Positions 1 to 4,616 of a DNA stretch of 13,280 nt are shown piece by piece. Source of the DNA: Thermoplasmata archaeon. Its GTDB lineage: Archaea > Thermoplasmatota > Thermoplasmata > Lutacidiplasmatales > UBA184. The notes beneath the pieces are model-generated. The model ran no database searches. It had not been told where the DNA came from and saw only the letters and a program-made list of their open reading frames with translations. The stretch is from the NCBI GenBank assembly GCA_030037035.1, contig JASHSA010000075.1:1-13280 (forward strand). The letters run 5' to 3'. Numbering within the stretch: the first letter of the stretch is position 1; the number at the start of each line of letters is the position of its first letter. The position numbers and the translations under genes were made by a program.

Positions 1-149
1 ATCTGGGCCGCCGAGCGCCCCCCCTTCGACAGCTGGAGGGCCTGGCTGACGACCTCCTCCGAGGAGAGGCTGACCCACTCGGGCCGGGTCAGCGGGTAGG
101 GGCGATGCGAGCCCGCTCGGCCTTTCCTCCGGGAGTGGATGCGAGACAC
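1..149 (-). CDS. rps15: 30S ribosomal protein uS15, archaeal type (N-terminal part, cut by window edge)
   Basis: Structural protein of the small ribosomal subunit that binds 16S rRNA in the central domain. Only the first 49 residues lie in the window; the C-terminus is beyond position 1. The translation starts M(V)SRIHSRRKGRAGS and continues with RPEWVSLSSEEVVSQALQLS and GGRSAAQ. This matches the archaeal/eukaryotic uS15 opening: a basic H-S-R-(R/K)-(R/K)-G-(K/R)-(S/A)-G-S stretch, then P-E-W-V, then an S-x-E-E-V helix. The start is GTG at 149-147, the first start codon in this frame. An upstream ATG (159-157) is in another frame. A TATA-like element centred near 177 lies about 28 bp upstream, so the mRNA is probably leaderless. 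The gene is on the same strand as the winged-helix gene at 326-664 but has its own promoter. Identification rests on motif memory over 49 residues. Confidence 0.85.
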   Translation of the reverse strand, partial: MSRIHSRRKGRAGSHRPYPLTRPEWVSLSSEEVVSQALQLSKGGRSAAQ

Positions 150-165
150 GGCGGGCCATCGACAA

Positions 166-178
166 AAGTAGGCTACTT
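166..178. repeat. 13-bp perfect palindrome (6-1-6) at the rps15 promoter
   Basis: AAGTAG-G-CTACTT is a perfect inverted repeat with a one-base centre. It overlaps the predicted TATA element of rps15 and extends toward the start site. That is a typical position for a repressor operator in archaea, but it could be a chance effect of two nearby AT-rich patches. No regulator can be assigned from the sequence. Confidence 0.45.
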
Positions 179-181
179 AAC
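173..181 (-). promoter_or_regulatory. TATA-like promoter element of rps15
   Basis: Minus-strand GTTAAGTAG is an AT-rich island in G+C-rich DNA, centred about 28 bp before the GTG start at 149. That spacing fits archaeal transcription starting at or next to the start codon. A second AT-rich stretch (163-171, minus CTACTTTTG) is too close to the start to act as the TATA box for this gene. Confidence 0.5.
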
Positions 182-325
182 TCTTGGCGCGAGACGGCGA
201 CGGAACGGGCCCGCTCGGCGCGTCGCGCGTCCCGAGGACCGCGTTTCCGGGGCGGCCGGATCCCGTCCGCATCGGGGTACCCGAGCCGCGCGCTCCGCCG
301 AGGCGCGGAGGCGCGACGGACGGCC

Positions 326-664
326 CTAGCTGATGCGGTCGCTCTTCTGCGTCGCCTCGATCAGGAACTGCTTGCCCTGGGCCGTGATGCGGTAGCGTAC
401 GCGCGTCGGGGGGTGGTCGCCGTCCGGCCGGGCGGCCGCCTCCTGCAGCACGAGGCCGTTGCGGACGAGCAGGCCGAGGGCGAACGGCAGCTTCACGTGC
501 TCGTCCTCGATCGCCCAGAACTTCCGCAGGGTCCGCAGGAGGTCCTCGAGGTCGAGCGTCCGGTCCTGGTCGCGGCCCTCGTGGATCGACTCGGCCCGGT
601 TGAGCTGCTGCAGGATCGCCACGAACGTCGCCCGGATCGGGTCCGCGGGCGGCGCGTCGGGCAT
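326..664 (-). CDS. Small winged-helix-like protein, function unknown
   Basis: 112-residue protein of no family I can name. It is rich in helix-forming stretches. The C-terminal half (about residues 60-106) reads like a winged helix: a helix with LGLLVRNGLVLQE, a charged loop, then a beta-wing ending R-V-R-Y-R-I-T-A-Q-G-K-Q-F-L, the pattern seen at the end of many archaeal HTH domains (YxITxxGxxFL). A DNA-binding role is therefore plausible but inferred. The start is ATG at 664, preceded by a close GGAGGGG ribosome-binding sequence (667-673) and a TATA-like element near 693. It is transcribed divergently from the zinc-ribbon/trpS operon, with 124 bp between starts, so it could regulate that operon, itself or the downstream rps15. 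There is no signal peptide or membrane segment. Confidence 0.7.
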   Translation of the reverse strand: MPDAPPADPIRATFVAILQQLNRAESIHEGRDQDRTLDLEDLLRTLRKFWAIEDEHVKLPFALGLLVRNGLVLQEAAARPDGDHPPTRVRYRITAQGKQFLIEATQKSDRIS

Positions 665-689
665 CGCCCCTCCTACGTTCGAGCCCCCT

Positions 690-696
690 CATAATC
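690..696 (-). promoter_or_regulatory. TATA-like element of the winged-helix gene
   Basis: Minus-strand GATTATG is centred about 29 bp before the ATG at 664. The spacing implies a transcript starting within a few bases of the start codon. A Shine-Dalgarno-like GGAGGGG (667-673) also lies just before the ATG, so this gene may use either mode of initiation. Confidence 0.45.
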
Positions 697-756
697 CGCA
701 CGGCGGTTCCGCGTTGCCGCCCCGTCGTCCCCTGGGCCCGCGCCTCGGCCGACCGG

Positions 757-763
757 CTTAAGG
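757..763 (+). promoter_or_regulatory. TATA-like element of the zinc-ribbon/trpS operon
   Basis: CTTAAGG is the only AT-rich patch in the G+C-rich leader and is centred about 29 bp before the ATG at 789. It implies leaderless transcription of the first gene of the operon. Confidence 0.5.
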
Positions 764-788
764 CTCGGGCGAGGAGTACCGGGCCGCG

Positions 789-1097
789 ATGGCGTGCACG
801 TGCCGTTCCCCGGGCCGCTGCCCGATCTGCAACACCGCCGTGCGCGTGCCGCTGTCGAACCTCGAAGGCTCCTCCGGCGCCGCGATCCTCGTCGACAAGT
901 TCGCCCGGCGCGACTCGTCGTCGTCGCGCGAGGGGCTGCGTCGCCTGATCGAAGGCTGGGCGTCGTGCCCGTCCTGCGGCCACACGATCCGCATCGAGCA
1001 CTCCCGCTCGTGCGTGTCGACCGCGCTGACGACGCTCGGCGTCCCGGCGGTCGACCGGGAAGCGATCCTCGCCAGGATCACCTTCCCGGAAGGGTGA
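789..1097 (+). CDS. Small cysteine-rich zinc-ribbon-like protein, function unknown
   Basis: 102-residue protein not recognised as a named family. It has two CXXC knuckles, C11-P-I-C14 and C60-P-S-C63 (followed by G-H65), separated by 45 residues. This is a zinc-ribbon arrangement with a long insert. Further possible metal ligands are C3, C5, H71 and C75. The segment between the knuckles contains a charged, predicted helical region (about 32-57). Zinc binding is a strong inference; nucleic-acid or protein binding is only a guess. The start is ATG at 789, downstream of a TATA-like element, and no Shine-Dalgarno sequence is evident, so it is probably leaderless. Its stop codon is 13 bp before the trpS start, so the two are almost certainly one transcript. 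Confidence 0.75.
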   Translation: MACTCRSPGRCPICNTAVRVPLSNLEGSSGAAILVDKFARRDSSSSREGLRRLIEGWASCPSCGHTIRIEHSRSCVSTALTTLGVPAVDREAILARITFPEG

Positions 1098-1100
1098 GGG
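1093..1100 (+). promoter_or_regulatory. Shine-Dalgarno-like site for trpS overlapping the upstream stop codon
   Basis: GGTGAGGG resembles the archaeal anti-16S pairing sequence and contains the TGA stop of the zinc-ribbon gene. It lies about 10-13 bases before the trpS ATG, as expected for an internal operon gene translated by reinitiation. Confidence 0.4.
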
Positions 1101-1110
1101 CGCCGCGGCG

Positions 1111-2259
1111 ATGCCCGACGCCGACGAGTTCGTCGTCACGCCGTACGAGGTCCGCGGAAAGGTCGACTACGACCGTCTTCGGGAGCTGTTCGGGACGCAG
1201 GAGCTCACGCCGGAGCTCCTCCAGCGGCTCCGTCGTCTGGCGGGCGGGGAGCTCCATCCGCTGCTCGCCCGCGGGATCTACTACTCGCACCGCGACCTCG
1301 AGGGCCTCCTCACGGCGTTCGAGTCGGGGAGGCCGTTCTTCGTGTACTCCGGCCGCGGGCCGTCCGGCCCGCTGCACACCTCGCACCTCGCCCAGTTCGA
1401 GCTCTGCCGCTGGTTCCAGCAGCGGCTGCGCGTACCGATGTACGTCCAGATCACCGACGACGAGAAGTTCTGGTCGCGCGCGGGCCTGAGCCGCGAGGAG
1501 ACGGTCCGCTGGGGCTACGAGAACCTCTACGACATCCTCGCGCTCGGCTTCGACCCGAAGCGGACGCGCGTGTTCTTCGACTCCCGCTCGATCGCCGCGC
1601 TCTATCCGCTCGCCGTGCGCGTCGCGCGGAAGATCACCTACTCGAGCGTCAAGGCGGTCTTCGGCCTCGAGCCGTCCGCGAACATCGGCTGGATCTTCTA
1701 CACCGCGCTGCAGACGGTGCCGGCGTTCTGGCCGTCCTGGGCCGAGGGGCGCGAGGTGCGCTGCCTCATCCCGTGCGGGATCGACCAGGACCCGCACTTC
1801 CGCCTCACGCGGGACGTCGCCGAGGGGCTCGGCTACCCGAAGCCGGCGCTGGTCCACAGCCGGATGGTCCCCGGGCTCCTCGGCGAGGCGGCGATGTCGA
1901 CGACCGGCGGCAGCGAGGACGGGGCGCTGTTCCTCAACGACCCGCCGAAGACGGTCGAGCGCAAGGTCCGCAACGCGTTCACGGGAGGCCGCGCGACCGT
2001 CGAAGAGCAGCGGCGCCTCGGGGCGAACCCGGAGATCTGCTCGATCTGGGCGCTCTGGCGCACGCGCTTTGCCGCCTCCGACGACGAGCTCGATCGCCTG
2101 ACGGCCGACTGCCGCTCGGGCGCCCTCCTGTGCGGCGACTGCAAGTCGAGGCTGCTCGAGCGGGTCCAGCCGTTCCTTCGCGACCACGCCGAGCGGCGCG
2201 AGAAGGTCAAGGAGTGGGCCGAGTCGACGATCGTCACCGAGGCCCCGCGGCCGATCTAG
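1111..2259 (+). CDS. trpS: Tryptophanyl-tRNA synthetase, archaeal/eukaryotic type
   Basis: Charges tRNA-Trp with tryptophan; class Ic synthetase, cytoplasmic. At 382 residues it is in the normal range. Family marks are the Rossmann entry VYSGRGPSGPLHTSH (residues 78-92, HIGH region), the conserved IDQDPHFRLTRDVA block, LFLNDPPKTVERKVRNAFTGG in two adjoining parts, and the C-terminal helical domain containing LQ/VQPFL and a charged E-x-R-E-K-V helix. Two signatures are unusual. The HIGH motif reads H89-T-S-H92, with Ser in place of the usual Gly. The KMSKS position reads A261-M-S-T-T265, lacking the lysine that normally stabilises the adenylate transition state. The fold is intact and there is no frameshift. 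It is the second gene of an operon with the zinc-ribbon gene and converges on the TPR gene (44-bp gap). It may be the sole, divergent TrpRS or a second paralogue; this window cannot decide. Confidence 0.93.
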   Translation: MPDADEFVVTPYEVRGKVDYDRLRELFGTQELTPELLQRLRRLAGGELHPLLARGIYYSHRDLEGLLTAFESGRPFFVYSGRGPSGPLHTSHLAQFELCRWFQQRLRVPMYVQITDDEKFWSRAGLSREETVRWGYENLYDILALGFDPKRTRVFFDSRSIAALYPLAVRVARKITYSSVKAVFGLEPSANIGWIFYTALQTVPAFWPSWAEGREVRCLIPCGIDQDPHFRLTRDVAEGLGYPKPALVHSRMVPGLLGEAAMSTTGGSEDGALFLNDPPKTVERKVRNAFTGGRATVEEQRRLGANPEICSIWALWRTRFAASDDELDRLTADCRSGALLCGDCKSRLLERVQPFLRDHAERREKVKEWAESTIVTEAPRPI

Positions 2260-2303
2260 GCCGCGCTTCCCGAGGCCGACGCCTCGCCGTCGAACGACCC
2301 CGC

Positions 2304-3062
2304 TCAGCCGACCTCGGGGCGCGGCGGACGGACCGCCTCCGGACGGGGCGGGCCGGTCGGGCGGGCCGGGGCGGAGTCCGCCTCCGCGGGGTCGGCGGCG
2401 CTGTCCTCGTCGCCGACCGTGGTCAGGAGGCGGAGCATCGGACGGAACAGCGATCGCGTGGCGCGCTCCGGGTCGAGCGTGAACGCGCGCTCGTAGGCGG
2501 CGACCGCCTCGTCCTCGTCGCCGAGGGCGAGCAACGACAGGGCCAGGTCGAGCCAGCTCTTCGCCTCCCGCGCCCCTTCCCGCTCGCCGCCTTCGCTCGC
2601 GTGGTCGTCGGCGCGGGGGAACTCCGAGCTCTTGCGGCCGGCGCCGGCGGAGGGGACGTCGCGCGAAAGGACGAGCGCCCGCTCGAAGGCGACCGAGGCG
2701 CCGGCCTCGTCGCCCGCCTCCGCGAGCGCGACGCCGAGCCGGTGCCAGGCGACGATGTCGAGCGGCTCGAGGGCGACCGCGCGCCGGTAGGCGCTCGCCG
2801 CGTCCGGCCACTCGTCGCGGAGCGCGCGGGCGACCCCGAGGTGGAACCACGCCTCGCCGTTCGAGGGGGCGAGCTCCACGGCCTTCGAGAGCGCGAGCTC
2901 CGCCTCGGAGGCACGGCCGAGGTGCGTCAGCGCGAGGCCGTAGTTCGACCAGGCGCGGGCGTCCCTGGGGTCCTCCCGGACGACCTGGCCGAAGGCGCTC
3001 GCCGCGCGGTCGAACTCGCGGTTCCGAAGATGCTGAACGCCGACGCGGAACTGCTGGCTCAT
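2304..3062 (-). CDS. Tetratricopeptide-repeat protein
   Basis: 252-residue soluble protein built from tandem TPR units, a scaffold for protein-protein contacts. Repeats can be read at about residues 3-36 (FDRAASAFGQVVREDP), 37-70 (SEAELALSKAVELAP), 71-104 (PDAASAYRRAVALEP), 105-138 (AGASVAFERALVLS) and, after a Ser/Gly/Glu-rich linker (about 139-165), another at 166-200 (DEAVAAYERAFTLDP). The last 45 or so residues are a Pro/Ala/Glu-rich, probably disordered tail. The frame is open upstream to 3290, but that part is Arg/Pro-rich and lacks TPR pattern. ATG 3062 (MSQQFRVGV) starts right at the first repeat and has a TATA-like element at suitable distance. It is divergent from the SSB gene. No enzymatic domain is seen and the partner is unknown. 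Confidence 0.85.
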   Translation of the reverse strand: MSQQFRVGVQHLRNREFDRAASAFGQVVREDPRDARAWSNYGLALTHLGRASEAELALSKAVELAPSNGEAWFHLGVARALRDEWPDAASAYRRAVALEPLDIVAWHRLGVALAEAGDEAGASVAFERALVLSRDVPSAGAGRKSSEFPRADDHASEGGEREGAREAKSWLDLALSLLALGDEDEAVAAYERAFTLDPERATRSLFRPMLRLLTTVGDEDSAADPAEADSAPARPTGPPRPEAVRPPRPEVG

Positions 3063-3090
3063 CCCGGCGGCCGGCCGAGCCGTCTCCTCC

Positions 3091-3099
3091 CCCAAAAGG
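3091..3099 (-). promoter_or_regulatory. TATA-like element of the TPR gene
   Basis: Minus-strand CCTTTTGGG is centred about 33 bp before the ATG at 3062, which predicts a leader of only a few bases. It is a weaker match than the CTTATATGG box on the other strand. Confidence 0.35.
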
Positions 3100-3176
3100 T
3101 TGCCGTTAGAACGGTCGGGACCGGGAGGCGCCGCGGACGCTCCCGTCCTGCGACACCTTCGCACGTCGCCGCGCTG

Positions 3177-3185
3177 CTTATATGG
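3177..3185 (+). promoter_or_regulatory. Strong TATA box of the SSB gene
   Basis: CTTATATGG is the best TATA match in the window. Transcription would start near 3207-3210, leaving an untranslated leader of about 125 bases before the ATG at 3335. That is long for a genome whose other promoters look leaderless. The core is nearly symmetric, so some reverse activity toward the TPR gene is possible. Confidence 0.6.
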
Positions 3186-3207
3186 CGCGGCGCGGGTAGG
3201 CGGTCCG

Positions 3208-3334
3208 AGGAATCCGCGAGCCGGCCCCGATCGAGCGTCCCCTTCGTCTCTGTTTTGCGACGAGTGTTCGCACGACCCGCGACCGCGCACCGACCTCGAG
3301 AACGCGACGAACGCGAACGGGACGAGATGAGACC
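3208..3334 (+). promoter_or_regulatory. Predicted long 5' leader of the SSB mRNA
   Basis: Stretch between the predicted start site of the CTTATATGG promoter and the SSB ATG. Toward its 3' end it becomes purine-rich and carries a direct repeat AACGCGA (3301-3307 and 3310-3316). GAGATGA (3325-3331) is a weak Shine-Dalgarno-like match just before the start codon. I see no convincing riboswitch or small ORF. The leader might allow autoregulation by the encoded single-strand-binding protein, which is inference only. Confidence 0.35.
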
Positions 3335-3829
3335 ATGGTGGACAAACCCCTGACGAAAGTGCGAGACCTGACGCCGAACTCGAAGCAAGTGAACGTCTTG
3401 GCCAAGGTGATGACCGTCGGCGAGCCGAAGGAAGTGATGGGCAAGTTCGGCGACCCGAGGAAGGTCTGCGAGGCCGTCGTCGGCGACGACACCGCGACGA
3501 TCACCCTCTCCCTGTGGAACGAGCAGATCGGGACGATCGCCAAGGACGAGGTGATCCTCGTCGACAACGGCTACGTCTCCCTGGTGCGGGGCCACATGCG
3601 CCTGAACGTCGGGCGCTACGGCAACCTGTCGAAGTCGACCGAAGCGATCGGAGAGATCAACCAGTCGCTCGACATGAGCCAGCAGGAGTTCGAGAGCGAG
3701 CGCCGTTCCTTCGGGGGCGGCGGCTACCGTGACCGCGGAGGCGGCTACGGCGGAGGCCGCTACGGCGGCGGTGGCGGCGGCAGCGGCGGTCAGGGACGCG
3801 ACCGCTCCGACAGCTACAAGCGCTACTAG
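3335..3829 (+). CDS. Single-stranded DNA-binding protein, single OB fold (SsoSSB/hSSB1 type)
   Basis: 164-residue protein that binds single-stranded nucleic acid during replication and repair, and possibly RNA. One OB fold spans about residues 6-105: V-x-x-L-T-P-x-S-K-Q-V-N-V at the start, then TLSLWNEQIG (W61) and DNGYVSLVRGHMRL (Y80) with VGRYGNLSKS. These align by eye with the human SOSS-B/hSSB1 blocks LTLWDE, KGYASVFKG and YTGRGGDLQK. W61 and Y80 sit where base-stacking aromatics are known in that family; a following Phe (VFKG) is Val here. Residues 126-164 form a Gly/Arg/Tyr-rich tail ending SYKRY, flexible and typical for protein or RNA contacts. It starts at ATG 3335 with a weak Shine-Dalgarno. 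It appears to be monocistronic, with its own strong TATA box far upstream. Confidence 0.92.
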   Translation: MVDKPLTKVRDLTPNSKQVNVLAKVMTVGEPKEVMGKFGDPRKVCEAVVGDDTATITLSLWNEQIGTIAKDEVILVDNGYVSLVRGHMRLNVGRYGNLSKSTEAIGEINQSLDMSQQEFESERRSFGGGGYRDRGGGYGGGRYGGGGGGSGGQGRDRSDSYKRY

Positions 3830-3851
3830 GGCCCCGTCCGGGTCCCTGCGG

Positions 3852-3878
3852 CGAACCCCTTCCCCGTTTCCCTCTCCA
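3852..3878 (+). terminator. Possible pyrimidine-tract terminator after the SSB gene
   Basis: Pyrimidine-rich run with CCCCTTCCCCGTTTCCCTCTCC, given here as its general pattern: short T2-T3 clusters in C. Archaeal termination favours T-rich coding-strand DNA, and this is the most T-containing stretch downstream of the stop codon. It is weak, with no hairpin of note. Confidence 0.2.
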
Positions 3879-3895
3879 CGAAAGGAGCCCCCGTC

Positions 3896-3903
3896 CTTTA
3901 TAC
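3896..3903 (+). promoter_or_regulatory. TATA box of the Trx-fold/RAM gene
   Basis: CTTTATAC is centred 26.5 bp before the ATG at 3926, the classical archaeal spacing to the transcription start. There is no Shine-Dalgarno before the ATG. It is the cleanest leaderless promoter in the window. Confidence 0.65.
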
Positions 3904-3925
3904 GGCGCTAAGACTCCGGACCCCG

Positions 3926-4612
3926 ATGGCCGAGCCTGAACGCGAGCTCACGCTGTACGTCCAGTCGCGAAAGACGGTCACGACGTTCTTCCGCCCGGCG
4001 GCGAGCGCCTCGGGGCCCGGCTTCGGGCCGCAGACCGCGACCGCCGTCTCCGGCGCCCCGACGGCGCGCGGAGGGGACGCCGCGGAGGCGGGGGAGGGGC
4101 CGGTCTACTTCCTGTCGGACGACCAGTCGCGCGCGGTCGCCCTGGTCGAGGACCTCGCCCGGCGCCGGGGCTTCCAATTGAAGGTCGTCGACGTCGAGCG
4201 GGCCGGCCGGCTCGAGCGCCTGGTCACCGAGCACCTGCGCGGCGTCACGCAGTTCCCGGTGCTCGTCGCGCCGAGCGGCCAGCGGCTGGTCGGCTGCGAG
4301 CAGTTCACCGACGACAGCGTCGCGGCGCTCATGCCGACCGAGCTGAAGACGATCCGCGCGCTCAGCTACCTCAAGGTCAAGGGGGGCGACCTCGACCGGA
4401 TCCGCCAGCTCCTCGAGGGGCTCACGGAGGTCAAGGAGCTGCACTTCCTCACCGGCGACTGGGACATCCTGGTCGTCCTCGAGTTCCCGCCGACCGCGAC
4501 GAACCGGCGGCGTGGCGTCCTCGACTTCGTCACCGCGCGGATCCGGGGGATCCCCGAGATCCTCGACACGTCGACGCTCGTGCCGGAGTACTCCGTCTCG
4601 AAGTTCCCGTAG
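3926..4612 (+). CDS. Thioredoxin-like fold fused to a Lrp/AsnC-type RAM domain
   Basis: 228-residue protein with three parts. Residues 1-24 are a charged N-terminal segment. Residues 25-57 are an Ala/Gly/Pro linker. Residues 58-136 resemble a thioredoxin/glutaredoxin fold: PVYFLSDDQS strand-turn, a helix, LKVVDVER strand, then QFPVLVAP with the cis-Pro-like P111 and LVGCEQF. The active-site CXXC is absent, being replaced by S64-D-D-Q-S68; the only Cys is C124. Residues 143-224 match the RAM/AsnC C-terminal ligand-binding domain: SYLKVKGGDLDRI, a helix, V-K-E-L-H-F-L-T-G-D-W-D-I-L-V-V-L-E, then a helix and ILDTSTLVPEY. RAM domains bind amino acids and oligomerise. No helix-turn-helix is seen, so direct DNA binding is not expected. 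A sensor or adaptor role is inference. It converges with carB across 4 bp. Confidence 0.8.
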   Translation: MAEPERELTLYVQSRKTVTTFFRPAASASGPGFGPQTATAVSGAPTARGGDAAEAGEGPVYFLSDDQSRAVALVEDLARRRGFQLKVVDVERAGRLERLVTEHLRGVTQFPVLVAPSGQRLVGCEQFTDDSVAALMPTELKTIRALSYLKVKGGDLDRIRQLLEGLTEVKELHFLTGDWDILVVLEFPPTATNRRRGVLDFVTARIRGIPEILDTSTLVPEYSVSKFP

Positions 4613-4616
4613 CGCG

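Noticed and set aside
182..325. Possible tRNA or small RNA between rps15 and the winged-helix gene
   Set aside because: No T-loop GTTCRANYC pattern, no cloverleaf-like pairing and no promoter-like box leading into it on either strand that I could trust.
177..1139. Minus-strand open frame overlapping the winged-helix and zinc-ribbon genes
   Set aside because: Shadow frame with Arg/Gly/Pro-rich sequence and no start signal; it would cover two better genes and a promoter region.
1078..2850. Long minus-strand open frame across trpS and the TPR gene
   Set aside because: Crosses two well-supported genes on different frames, has low-complexity Arg/Ala composition and no recognisable motif.
3063..3290. 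N-terminal extension of the TPR protein
   Set aside because: Arg/Pro-rich with no TPR pattern, and it would span both the predicted TPR and SSB promoters.
3713..3790. GGC/GGA-rich tandem-looking DNA as a genomic repeat
   Set aside because: It is simply the coding sequence of the Gly-rich tail of the SSB and stays in frame.
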